Assembly: GCA_025935195.1 (NCBI GenBank)
Contig: JAICVS010000027.1
Location: 1-38,244 of the forward strand
Source of the DNA: Ktedonobacterales bacterium
Lineage (GTDB): Bacteria > Chloroflexota > Ktedonobacteria > Ktedonobacterales > JADMIN01
Length of the DNA: 38,244 bases
Reading direction: 5' to 3'
Part shown: positions 8,641 to 16,424 of the stretch, piece after piece
Position numbering within the stretch: the first letter of the stretch is position 1
Layout: the number at the start of each line of letters is the position of its first letter
Notes under the pieces: generated by a model
Told to the model about the DNA's origin: nothing
Database searches by the model: none
The model's input: only the letters and a program-made list of their open reading frames with translations
Translations under genes and position numbers: made by a program

Positions 8641-10917
8641 TTAGGCGGGCGGCTCCGTCATCGGCTCCGTGATCGGCTCTGTCGCGAGAGGCAGCGTACA
8701 CCAGAAGGTCGAGCCGGCGCCGACCTGGCTCTCCACGCCGACCTGCCCGCCATGCCACGCGGCGATGGTCTTGCTGATGTGCAGGCCCATCCCCAGCCCG
8801 CCGCCACCGCCGCTGACCGCCTCGACGCCGGGCGCGCGGTGGAACCGCTCCCAGATGCGCTCGCGCTCCTCCTCGGGCAGCCCCGGACCCTGGTCACGCA
8901 CGGCCACGCGCGCCACGCCGTCGCGCATGGAGAGACGCACCTCGACCGGCTTCTCCTCAGAGGAGTAACGGAGCGCATTCGTCAGAAAGTTGGTCACGAC
9001 CTGCCCAATGCGGTCGGCATCCGCGTGGATCGGCACGGGCTTGCGGTGTACGCCCATCAACGTGATCACGCGACCTGGCCACGCCTGCCGCTGCTCCTCC
9101 ACCACCTCGCGCACAATCGCCACCAGATCGCACACATGCGGCCGCATCTCCAGCTTGCCAGCCTGGATGCGCGAGACGTCCAGCAGGTCTTCCACCAGCC
9201 GTGAGAGGCGCGCAAGCTGGCGCTCTGTGCGCTCCAGCAGATCACGCGCGCGCCGTACGCCCTCCGCGCCCGCCTCCAGCCGGCGCGCGGCAAGCTGCAC
9301 GTTCAGCTTGATGCCCGCCACCGGGTTCTTCATCTCGTGGCTCGCCATGCTGAGGAACTCGTCCATGCGCCGGTTGGATTCGAGCAGCGCCAGCGTGTTG
9401 GCCTCGGCCGCCGCGGCCTCGCGCAGCAGCCGCTCGCGCTCCACCACCAGCGCCGCCAGCTTCGCCACCGCCCCGGCCAGCAGCGTCTCCTCACGGGTGA
9501 ACTGGTGCCGCTCGCCGCTATAGTCCAGCGTGAGTGTGCCCACCAGCGCATCACCAATGCGCATCGGCGCGGCCAGCACGGTTGTCACACCATACGGATT
9601 TGGCAGCTCGTTGTAGGGCGGCGCGGTCATGTCCACCACGAGCGGCTCGCCCGCCAGGAAGCGCGCCATCAGCTCCGGGGCAATGCCCTCGCCCAGCCGT
9701 GTCTGCCGCCGCTGCTGCTCCGCCCACCAGTGCGGCTCCTGCTCCGGCGTGAGGCCAACAACGGTCAGCGGGCGCGCGATCTGTGTCACGGGATCAAGGA
9801 CGGCGATGCTGACGCGCCGGCAGCCGAGCACACGACACGTCAGCTCGGCCAGTTGGTGGGCAACATCGTACTCCTGGGCCAGCATCCCTTCGCGCGCGAC
9901 CTCGTACGCCATCGTCTCTGCCGGTTCGGGCCGCACCAGTGTCTCGGCCATCGCCAGCAGCGCATCGAGCGTTTCGTGCAGGCGGCGCTCCAACAGCCGG
10001 CGCCCGGTGACATCGCGCGCAATCGCCACCGCGCCCAGCACGCGCCCCTCGGCGTCGCGCAGCGGCGCCCCGCTCAGGTTGATGAAGATCTCGCTCCCAT
10101 CCGGCAGCCGCCGCACCAGATCCAGTCCCGTCGCCCCGCGCAATGTCTCACCGCGCAGTAGCCGCGCGATGGGCCAATCCGCGCCGTCGAGCGCTTCACC
10201 CTGCTCGTTCCTCAGCCCCAGCATGTGCTCGCGCTCGTCCATGGACAGCGTGGCGTAATCCGGCGGCAGCACATCGAAGCCGAAGATCTGGCGGCCGGCC
10301 GTGTTCACGCGACGCATGTGCCCAGCGGCATCGTAGACAGCCACACCATCGGCCATCGCCTCGATCACCGTCTCCAGCTCGTTGGCGCGCGCCGCCGTCT
10401 CCTGAGCGAGCCGCCGCTGCGTCTCTTCGAGCCAGTGTCGCTCGGTGATGTCGGTGTGAACGCCGACCCACTCGCGCAGCTCGCCCGCCGCATCCAGCAC
10501 CGGCACGGCGCGCACGAGGAAGTAGCGGTACACGCCGTCGTGGCGGCGCAGGCGATACTCCGCCTGGTAGATCGTGCGCGCGGCAACGGCGCCGGCCCAG
10601 ACCGCGCGCACGCGCTCCCGCTCGTCGGGATGCACCGCGTCGAGCCAGCCCCAGCCGCGCACCTGCTCGACGGTCTGGCCGGTGTACGCGCGCCAGAGCG
10701 GCATATCCATCACCAATCCGTCGGGCGGCGTCGTCCAGACGAGCTGCGCCGTCGCCATCACCAGCGCCAGAAAGCGCTCTTCGCTCTCGCGCAGCAGCCG
10801 GTTCGCCTCTTCCAGGGTTGTTGCTGGGCCGAGGGCAGGCGCGGGCGCGAGGGTGGATAGAGACGAGGCAGGCAGCTCGGAGAGCGGCTTCTGACCGCCT
10901 TCGAGGGGGGAATCCAT
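8641..10917 (-). CDS. PAS-PAS-GAF sensor histidine kinase (hybrid-free, no linked regulator)
   Basis: A 758-residue cytoplasmic sensor kinase without transmembrane segments. Domains in order: PAS/PAC at about 45-165 (ending REWVGVHTDITERHW), a second PAS/PAC at about 180-310 (ending VLGAVAIARDVTGRRLLERR), a GAF domain at about 350-500, then HisKA with SMASHEMKNPVAGIK holding the phospho-accepting His. The HATPase_c domain shows the N-box VVTNFLTNALRYSS, the G1 box VRDQGPGLPEEE and the G2 box GGGGLGMGLHISKTIAAWHG. The ATG at 10917 has CTGGAG 6 nt upstream. No response-regulator gene is adjacent, so it is an orphan kinase. The soluble PAS/GAF input suggests an internal ligand, redox or light signal, which the sequence alone cannot settle. 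Confidence 0.93.
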   Translation of the reverse strand: MDSPLEGGQKPLSELPASSLSTLAPAPALGPATTLEEANRLLRESEERFLALVMATAQLVWTTPPDGLVMDMPLWRAYTGQTVEQVRGWGWLDAVHPDERERVRAVWAGAVAARTIYQAEYRLRRHDGVYRYFLVRAVPVLDAAGELREWVGVHTDITERHWLEETQRRLAQETAARANELETVIEAMADGVAVYDAAGHMRRVNTAGRQIFGFDVLPPDYATLSMDEREHMLGLRNEQGEALDGADWPIARLLRGETLRGATGLDLVRRLPDGSEIFINLSGAPLRDAEGRVLGAVAIARDVTGRRLLERRLHETLDALLAMAETLVRPEPAETMAYEVAREGMLAQEYDVAHQLAELTCRVLGCRRVSIAVLDPVTQIARPLTVVGLTPEQEPHWWAEQQRRQTRLGEGIAPELMARFLAGEPLVVDMTAPPYNELPNPYGVTTVLAAPMRIGDALVGTLTLDYSGERHQFTREETLLAGAVAKLAALVVERERLLREAAAAEANTLALLESNRRMDEFLSMASHEMKNPVAGIKLNVQLAARRLEAGAEGVRRARDLLERTERQLARLSRLVEDLLDVSRIQAGKLEMRPHVCDLVAIVREVVEEQRQAWPGRVITLMGVHRKPVPIHADADRIGQVVTNFLTNALRYSSEEKPVEVRLSMRDGVARVAVRDQGPGLPEEERERIWERFHRAPGVEAVSGGGGGLGMGLHISKTIAAWHGGQVGVESQVGAGSTFWCTLPLATEPITEPMTEPPA

Positions 10918-11203
10918 TGTCCGCTCCAGTTCATCCAGGTGGATGTGCGGGGTATAGGGGATCAGGAGAGAAAGTATGCTCTAACACTCGCGGTCTGTGG
11001 CGAGCGTTCGGTGCATACGCGGTGCCAGCAACTCGCATGCCGGACCGCTGAGACAGACGCAACGTTGAGCCAGTCTGTTTCGTGGCATACGCCATTATGT
11101 CGCGGCACCGCTACTATATCACAGCGTCGGCGAGCGGTCAGCGGTGACATAGTACTCCGCACAGCGAGCGAATCGCGGGGTGATGCAGCTCGCTCTCGAC
11201 ACG

Positions 11204-11923
11204 CTAGCCCGCCGCCGTGCCCATCGTGGGCACGTCATCCGTGGGCGGGTGGCGTAGCGCCTCGCTCAGTGGTGACGCGGCCAGGTGCGCCTCGAGGTCC
11301 GCCGGGTCGTCGTAGATCGCGACGGCGCCGCGCAACCCCACGTCCGTCCAGCCGCCGCAGCGCACGGCGATCACCGGCACGCCCGCGCGCCCGCCGGCCT
11401 CCACGTCATAGGGTGTGTCGCCGATCATGCGGCACTCGTTCGCGCGCAGGCCGATCTTCTTGAGGGCGACGCCGACCACGTCCGGGTCCGGCTTCGATTC
11501 CTTGGCATCGCTCGCGCTCGTCGTCTCGCGCAATAGGTCATCCACCCGCGCCGCCTTCAGCAGCGCCGCCAGCTCATCGCGCTTGGCCGAGCTGGCTACC
11601 ACCGTCTTCAGCCCCACCGCGTGCAGCCGCTCCACCAGCTCGCGCGCGCCGGGCGCCGGTTGCAGGCGCGGCGCATAGCGATCCAGAAAGATGTGATCGT
11701 GCGCTTCGGCGATGCGCTTGCCCAGGCCCACGCCGCTGGAGAGGTCCGGCGCGACGGTCGGGATCAGCTTGTCACCGCCCATACCGATCAGCGGCCGCAC
11801 GCGCGCGTACGGCACCTCGCGGCCGCCTTCGTCGCGGAATGCCTCGACCCAGGCGTGCGCGTGCGCGTCGTTGCTGAGCACCAGCGTGCCGTCCACATCG
11901 AGGATCACGCCTCGCAGTGCCAT
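11204..11923 (-). CDS. HAD-superfamily phosphatase (phosphoglycolate-phosphatase-like)
   Basis: A 239-residue haloacid-dehalogenase hydrolase. Motif I is VILDVDGTLV with the nucleophile Asp near residue 8, motif II is TVVASSAKRDEL, motif III is the Lys in ESKPDPD, and motif IV is MIGDTPYDVEAG. An alpha-helical cap lies between motifs I and II, so it is a C1-cap enzyme acting on small phosphorylated metabolites such as phosphoglycolate, sugar phosphates or nucleotides. The substrate cannot be chosen from sequence. The start at 11923 follows GGAGAGGAGA by 7 nt; upstream in-frame sequence shows no conserved residues. It diverges from the toxin-antitoxin pair at 12076. Confidence 0.88.
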   Translation of the reverse strand: MALRGVILDVDGTLVLSNDAHAHAWVEAFRDEGGREVPYARVRPLIGMGGDKLIPTVAPDLSSGVGLGKRIAEAHDHIFLDRYAPRLQPAPGARELVERLHAVGLKTVVASSAKRDELAALLKAARVDDLLRETTSASDAKESKPDPDVVGVALKKIGLRANECRMIGDTPYDVEAGGRAGVPVIAVRCGGWTDVGLRGAVAIYDDPADLEAHLAASPLSEALRHPPTDDVPTMGTAAG

Positions 11924-12075
11924 GTCGCCGTCTCCTCTCCCACTCCGCCGCGCATGTGTCGCTTCGCGCGGCGAGTTCGCAAGAGAGAGGCCAAGCATCG
12001 TGTGGTAACGCATACCTGAAGAAGGGCGAGATGATACAATGCCGGCGAAACCGCAAGATGAATCAATGAGGCACC

Positions 12076-12318
12076 ATGATGACTGAGCGACTGCGTCAGG
12101 CAATCTCCCGGATAGAAGATGCCGCACAACATGCGGAGCAGTTGCCAGCGGAGGAGCAGGATGCGCTGGCCGCCCAGATCGAAGAAATGCTGAACGATCT
12201 GCGCTGGGAGCAGTTATTGGCTGATCCCGCTCGCTCCGAGGCCATAGACGCTCTCGCCGAGTTCAGAGCGGCGAGGACGCGCCCGCTGAGCGATGTGTTC
12301 GGTGACGACGCGCTATGA
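12076..12318 (+). CDS. antitoxin component of a type II toxin-antitoxin pair
   Basis: An 80-residue, acidic, helix-rich protein (AISRIEDAAQHAEQLPAEEQ, DALAAQIEEMLNDLRWEQLL) ending in a polar tail, TRPLSDVFGDDAL. I do not recognise a named DNA-binding fold, but size, charge, position and the ATGA overlap with the RelE-like gene make an antitoxin role likely. GAGG lies 4-7 nt before two adjacent ATGs at 12076 and 12079. A TACAAT hexamer about 45 bp upstream (around 12034-12039) could be the -10 of the operon promoter. Confidence 0.7.
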   Translation: MMTERLRQAISRIEDAAQHAEQLPAEEQDALAAQIEEMLNDLRWEQLLADPARSEAIDALAEFRAARTRPLSDVFGDDAL

Positions 12319-12602
12319 TCGACCGCGCCACGGAACGATTCTGGACGCTGCTGGCGGCTTTGCCGGCAGACATCCACGCCGTAGCTCATAAACAATACGC
12401 GCTCTACAAAACCAATCCCGACTATCCGAACATCAACCTCAAGCCGCTAAAGGGTACGAAACAACCCGTGTGGTCCGCGCGCATCAATACTTCCTACCGC
12501 ACGCTCGCCTTGCGCACGACCGACGACCACGGTCAGACGATCATGCTGTCGTTCTGGATCGGCACTCACACAGAGTACGATAAGCTCACGGCTCGTCTTT
12601 GA
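12315..12602 (+). CDS. RelE/ParE-superfamily toxin
   Basis: A 95-residue protein whose strand pattern fits the RelE/ParE fold: N-terminal helices (FWTLLAALPADIHAVAHKQY), then KPLKGTKQPVWSARINTSYR, TLALRTTDD, and a final IMLSFWIGTHTEYDKL. The conserved Arg in WSARINTSYR and the C-terminal HTEYD block are the usual active-site region of RelE-type ribosome-dependent mRNases. ParE-type gyrase inhibitors share the fold, so the target is open. Its ATG overlaps the antitoxin stop (ATGA), ensuring coupled translation with the antitoxin first. The frame is intact, unlike the second RelE-like gene at 21850. Confidence 0.8.
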   Translation: MIDRATERFWTLLAALPADIHAVAHKQYALYKTNPDYPNINLKPLKGTKQPVWSARINTSYRTLALRTTDDHGQTIMLSFWIGTHTEYDKLTARL

Positions 12603-12620
12603 TCGGAAGCTGTCGCTGCC

Positions 12621-12815
12621 TCAGAGATACCTCCACACGGCGTCTTCCTCCGGTCGCTCCCAGTCCTTGCGCAGGCTCGACTCCGCGGCAAGCAGCACAT
12701 CCGTCAATTCACCTTGCGCATCGCGCTCGGTGAGATAGGATACGAAATCGAAGACCACCGCGAGCTTCGCCGGCGGTAGCCGGCGCAATCGCTCCTCGAT
12801 CTGCTCGATTGTCAC
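12621..12815 (-). CDS. DUF2281-like orphan antitoxin
   Basis: A 64-residue protein beginning MTIEQIEERLRRLPPAKLAV and continuing VFDFVSYLTERDAQGE, the short helical signature of DUF2281 proteins, which are usually antitoxin partners. The C-terminus (LRKDWERPEEDAVWRYL) ends in the aromatic-rich tail seen in such proteins. No cognate toxin lies next to it on this strand; its neighbours are the end of the toxin-antitoxin pair at 12602 and the HD-Pnk gene. I see no good ribosome-binding site, so expression is doubtful. It may be an orphan anti-addiction factor or a remnant. Confidence 0.6.
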   Translation of the reverse strand: MTIEQIEERLRRLPPAKLAVVFDFVSYLTERDAQGELTDVLLAAESSLRKDWERPEEDAVWRYL

Positions 12816-12880
12816 GGTTTCTATAGCGACTCTCCCATATCTATGTCGCCAGCCCTTGGGCTCATTGTATCAACTTTCGC

Positions 12881-14035
12881 TTACTCCTCCCATACCCACT
12901 CGACCGTCTGCGCTTCGGTGAGATCAGGTATCTCCAGCTTGCGCGCCAGCTTCGCGATCACCGGCCCCGGCACGCTGGCCTCGCGTCGCTCGTTGCGGCG
13001 CAGCAGCTCCGCATGCGGCGCTTCCACGTAGACGATGCGCACACGCGCGCCGTAGGACGCGAAGAGGTCTACGAGCTGGCCGCGCAACGCGCGTGTCACG
13101 TTGGTCGCGTTCCAGATGAACGGCTCGTGCCGGCGCAGCAGCTCGCGCGCCCGCGCCTTCGCCGCCTGTGCCACCGCGCCCTGGTCCTCGTCGGGCGCGA
13201 CTTTCAGCTCGCGGCGGATGCGGTCCAGTGAGACCACCGGCAGGTCGGGATGGTTCCGCGCGATCCAGGTGTCCTTGCCCGCGCCCGGCAGGCCGGACAT
13301 CAGGATCACCTCGAAGGTCGTGTCGTCGTAGGCCGCGTAGGCGGGATCGGCCTTGCGCTCGTGGAAGTAGACGAAGCGGGCGTGGTCGCTGGCGAAGGCG
13401 TAGGGCGCGCGCAAGCACCCCCACTCCTCGCAGAACGCGCGAAAGAGCGCCACCCGCTCTAGCAAGGCGTCGCGATCCGCCGCGATGCGCCCACGTACAT
13501 CCGCCTCCGCCACCAACGCCACCAGATCCAGCCGCGCCCGCGGGCTCGCCTCGACGGCGGCGCGCACGGGATCGGCTTTGTCGAGCAGCCAGAGCGGCAG
13601 GCCGTGGAAGCGCACCAGCGCGCAGATCGTCTCGCGCGCGGGGAGCGGCGCGGGCGCATCCAGCCCGTCGCCTCCCCAGAGGATCGCCCGCGCCAGGCGC
13701 TCACCCAGGCGCGCGTGTCCCGGCGAGGTGATGCGCCCGTCCGGCTCGACGCGCGTGCGGGCGGGCTTCGCCACGTCGTGTAGCAGCGCCGCCGCGAAGG
13801 TGATGCCGCGCTCGTCCGCCGGCAGCGCGCGCCACGCTTCCATGCCCGCCAGTGCCTCCACAACCTTGCGCGTGTGCGTGGCGACATCGCCCTCCGCGTG
13901 GTGCGCCGGCTCTTGCGGCGTCTCCGCCAGCGCCCGCACCCAGGCAAACCGGGCGGCAATCGCCTCCCACTCCACTGTCCACTCCGGCGGCTGTGGGATG
14001 TGTGGGAACCGCCAGCCCTCGCCCACGTTCTCCAT
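12881..14035 (-). CDS. HD-Pnk: bifunctional nucleic-acid end-healing enzyme (HD phosphoesterase + polynucleotide kinase)
   Basis: A 384-residue two-domain protein. The N-terminal HD domain (about 40-200) has HHAEGDVATH at 45-54, AALLHDVAKP with HD at 86-87, SPGHARLG with His at 107, and VRFHGLPL with His at 144. The C-terminal P-loop kinase (about 241-384) has Walker A SGLPGAGKDTW at 247-257, LDRIRREL at 270-277, IWNATNVTRALR at 308-318, and RNERREASVP at 347-356, the block typical of bacterial and phage-like 5'-OH polynucleotide kinases. This architecture matches the characterised Runella HD-Pnk, which removes 2',3'-cyclic or 3' phosphates and phosphorylates 5'-OH ends. An RNA ligase gene on the same strand upstream would complete repair. 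The ATG at 14035 has only a weak ribosome site; a TTG at 14104 is a longer alternative. Confidence 0.88.
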   Translation of the reverse strand: MENVGEGWRFPHIPQPPEWTVEWEAIAARFAWVRALAETPQEPAHHAEGDVATHTRKVVEALAGMEAWRALPADERGITFAAALLHDVAKPARTRVEPDGRITSPGHARLGERLARAILWGGDGLDAPAPLPARETICALVRFHGLPLWLLDKADPVRAAVEASPRARLDLVALVAEADVRGRIAADRDALLERVALFRAFCEEWGCLRAPYAFASDHARFVYFHERKADPAYAAYDDTTFEVILMSGLPGAGKDTWIARNHPDLPVVSLDRIRRELKVAPDEDQGAVAQAAKARARELLRRHEPFIWNATNVTRALRGQLVDLFASYGARVRIVYVEAPHAELLRRNERREASVPGPVIAKLARKLEIPDLTEAQTVEWVWEE

Positions 14036-14155
14036 ACGCCACCTGTCTTTCAGCTTGCCGCGGTCTTGCGGCGCGAGCAGTATACTTGGCGCGTGCCGTC
14101 CCAATGCAATGTTTCACGTGAAGCATGCTATAAGGTAACTGGGAGCTGTACCCCC

Positions 14156-15340
14156 ATGCCAGTCAACGACTACTCGTCCGTTTGGTTCGACACCTTCCTG
14201 CGCACCTACTGGCCGCACCAGACCGAGAAAGAGCTGGACTTCCTCGCGCGCCACCTGCCGCCGCCATCCTACCGGACGTTGCTCGACGTCTGTTGTGGTC
14301 CCGGTCGGCACGCGCTTCCGCTCGCCGCTCTATTGGCTCCTGCCTGGGCGATCCCCGGCCCCTGGTGCCGTACTCCACTCGCCGGCGGCACCAACAATCG
14401 CGTCTATCACGTTGTGACGCCCGTTCCCAGTGACGCCTACGTCCTGCGCGTCTACGAGAACCATACGGATGCCGCCCGCCTGCGCTACGAGAGCGCAATC
14501 CTCGCCGCGCTGGTGGATCAGCATTTGCCGTTCGCCGTACCGGCGCCCATCCTCACACGCAGCGGTGAGCTATTCGCGCGCTTACCAGATGCGGCGGGAA
14601 GAGAGGCGCTCGCCACACTGACGCCCTTCTTCCCCGGCGACCACCCCAACCCCGGCGATCCAGCGCGGACGGAGGCCGCCGGGCACGCGCTCGCCACCCT
14701 CGACGTCGCGCTGGCGCGTGTCACGCTGCCGGCCGAGATCGCCGCCACAGCCCCGCCGCCGATGGGCCAACTGCGCCGCCGCCTGGGCCTCGCACCAGAT
14801 GGCGATCCACTCGCCCCGCTCGCCGCGCTGGGCATCCCCAACGCGGATCGCGCCCGGCTGGCCGCCCTGCTGCATGATGTCGAGCGCGAGATGCCCGCTC
14901 TCTACGCCGCGCTACCCCAACAGCTCATCCACAGCGACTACGACCCAGGGAACGTGCTGATGGAGGGGACGCGCGTCACTGCCATCCTCGACTTCGAGTT
15001 CGCCGGACCCGATCTGCGCGTTGCCGAGCTGGCCGCCCCGCTCACCTGGTGGCCCGCCCACTTCCTCGGCACCGGCCGCGAGTGGGACGTGATCGCCGCC
15101 TTCGGCCGTGGTTACGCATCTGTGCTGCCGCCCACACCAACCGAGCTTGACGCCATCCCCGCGCTGTTGCGGCTGCGCGCCATCGGCAGCCTGCTGCATC
15201 GGCTCGCCCGCTATCAGCAGGGACTCAGTAGCGCGGAGTCCATCCTCGCCCGCGTCGCCTATGCGCTGGAGCGCGATGCCTGGCTCGCCGCCAACCGCGA
15301 TCATTTGCTCGATGTAGTGCGCGGCTGGCACGAGATATGA
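14156..15340 (+). CDS. chimera: truncated SAM-methyltransferase N-terminus fused to an APH/ChoK-like kinase
   Basis: The 394-residue frame has two unrelated parts. Residues 1 to about 59 (YSSVWFDTFLRTYWP, then LLDVCCGPGRHALPLAALL) are the start of a class I methyltransferase through its SAM-binding motif I, and nothing of the rest follows. From about residue 60 (PGPWCRTPLAGGTNNRVYHV) it is an aminoglycoside/choline/homoserine-kinase-type phosphotransferase with LIHSDYDPGNVLMEG (Brenner motif, HSD in place of HGD) and AILDFEFAGPDLR (the metal-binding Asp). The join at about nt 14333 is in frame and looks like a deletion that fused two neighbouring genes. GGGAG lies 10 nt before the ATG. The methyltransferase part cannot be catalytic; the kinase part looks complete, and its substrate is unknown. 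The gene lies between HD-Pnk and the ligase on the opposite strand. Confidence 0.8.
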   Translation: MPVNDYSSVWFDTFLRTYWPHQTEKELDFLARHLPPPSYRTLLDVCCGPGRHALPLAALLAPAWAIPGPWCRTPLAGGTNNRVYHVVTPVPSDAYVLRVYENHTDAARLRYESAILAALVDQHLPFAVPAPILTRSGELFARLPDAAGREALATLTPFFPGDHPNPGDPARTEAAGHALATLDVALARVTLPAEIAATAPPPMGQLRRRLGLAPDGDPLAPLAALGIPNADRARLAALLHDVEREMPALYAALPQQLIHSDYDPGNVLMEGTRVTAILDFEFAGPDLRVAELAAPLTWWPAHFLGTGREWDVIAAFGRGYASVLPPTPTELDAIPALLRLRAIGSLLHRLARYQQGLSSAESILARVAYALERDAWLAANRDHLLDVVRGWHEI

Positions 15341-15404
15341 CGAGCGCGACGACCATCAGCGGTCTCCCGTCCCGATTCGCGGCGCGCTCCATCCGCTCCA
15401 CCTC

Positions 15405-15541
15405 GTCCTCCCTCCGTGACCATCCGTGACCATCCATTGCCTCCGTGTTCGTTCTCGTTCTCGTCCTCTCCTTTTCCTCCGTGTCCTCTGTGGTCGTTCT
15501 CCGTCTCTCTCTGCCCTCTCTGCCCTCTGCGGTTCATTCTC
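15405..15541 (-). repeat. longest copy of a CAGAGG-type 3'-flanking repeat
   Basis: Beginning 7 nt after the RNA ligase stop and read on the minus strand, this holds iterated 9-10-nt units: AACCGCAGAGGGCAGAGAGG, then ACCACAGAGGACACGGAGG, then a 10-bp-period GATGGTCACG series at the far end. It is strongly purine-biased on the minus strand. Related copies lie at 16376-16413, 22791-22821, 32757-32795 and 33526-33552. The 201-bp gap between 15340 and 15542 otherwise holds no gene. Confidence 0.75.
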
Positions 15542-16336
15542 CTAGAACAGCTCCACACCCGGCCGCAGCCCGTTCGGCAGGATCGGCCGCTCCATCCAAT
15601 GGCTGCCGGAGTCAATCACTGTCTGTAGGAAGTCACGACGCACGAACTTATAGCGTTCCCGCACTACCCCATCCTCCTCGACCTTGATGTACAGCCCCTC
15701 CATCAGCCCGCTCGCGTCCGTCTCCGCCATGGCGCGCTCCGCATCCAGCCCACGCGCCGCCGCCTCGGCCCGCAGCCGCGCCAGCGCATCGCCTGGACCG
15801 CCCGCAATGAAGCGCGACGGCCCAATCAGCGTCCGCAACGCCGCATGCGACGCGATCTCCCCCTCATGGAGCACGTGAACCGGCGCGACGAACGGCGTAT
15901 CCCGCAGCAGCGCGCGCCGCCGCGCCGTGCTCAGAAACACGCCATCCACCGTATCCAGCGCATCGAACTCGAGGAAATAGTGCGGCAAGTCTGTATAGTA
16001 GATCGTGTGCTTGGCGTAGAGCCACTCACCGTACAGCACGTAGCGCGACCCCAGCGCCTCCCACAGCTCGCCCGCGTAGCGGCTGGCCCAGCGCTTGAAG
16101 AGATCGAACTGGCGCTCGCGCGGCCCGCCCGCCAGGTAATGCCCGCGGCTCTGCAAGAGCAGCCGCCCCTCCGGCGTGAAGCTGATCGCGCTGTTCGTCC
16201 CGTCCATCTTCTCCTCGACGACGAGATGCCGCCCGGCCAGCGCCGCGAACGGCGCCACCGCCAGGTCTTCATCCCCCGGCTGCAAGCCCGACCCCTCGAC
16301 GTGCCGCGTGCGCGGATACTTGTAGATGCTCTCCAT
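15542..16336 (-). CDS. RNA ligase, T4 Rnl2-like
   Basis: ATP-dependent nucleotidyltransferase predicted to seal 3'-OH/5'-phosphate RNA ends. In 264 residues the motifs appear in order: motif I EEKMDGTNSA with the adenylated Lys at 43, a SRGHYL block at 63-68, motif III-like YVLYGEWLYAKHTIYY at 99-114 followed by YFLEFDALD, motif IV EGLYIKVEEDG at 213-223, and motif V ERYKFVRRDF at 227-236. The pattern is that of Rnl2-type ligases rather than NAD+ or DNA ligases; no separate OB domain is evident. It is a natural partner of the HD-Pnk gene further along the same strand, which makes the ends it needs. The ribosome site before 16336 is weak. The two genes are separated by the opposite-strand chimera. 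Confidence 0.88.
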   Translation of the reverse strand: MESIYKYPRTRHVEGSGLQPGDEDLAVAPFAALAGRHLVVEEKMDGTNSAISFTPEGRLLLQSRGHYLAGGPRERQFDLFKRWASRYAGELWEALGSRYVLYGEWLYAKHTIYYTDLPHYFLEFDALDTVDGVFLSTARRRALLRDTPFVAPVHVLHEGEIASHAALRTLIGPSRFIAGGPGDALARLRAEAAARGLDAERAMAETDASGLMEGLYIKVEEDGVVRERYKFVRRDFLQTVIDSGSHWMERPILPNGLRPGVELF

Positions 16337-16375
16337 ATGAATTGTCGCTCATCCCCTCGCAACCGCCTGAAACCT

Positions 16376-16413
16376 CATTCTGCCCTCTGTGTGCTCTGCA
16401 TCCCCCGCGGTGA
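16376..16413 (-). repeat. CAGAGG-type repeat after the methyltransferase gene
   Basis: About 11 nt past the methyltransferase stop, the minus strand reads TATCACCGCGGGGGATGCAG followed by AGCACACAGAGGGCAGAATG. It is a diverged copy of the repeat at 15405-15541, in the same sense as its upstream gene. Confidence 0.6.
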
Positions 16414-16424
16414 TAATCTCCTCG

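Noticed and set aside
13874-14155. An upstream extension of the methyltransferase/kinase chimera
   Set aside because: These codons overlap the start of HD-Pnk in antisense and are Arg/Pro-rich without homology. The ATG at 14156 has GGGAG upstream and starts a real methyltransferase motif.
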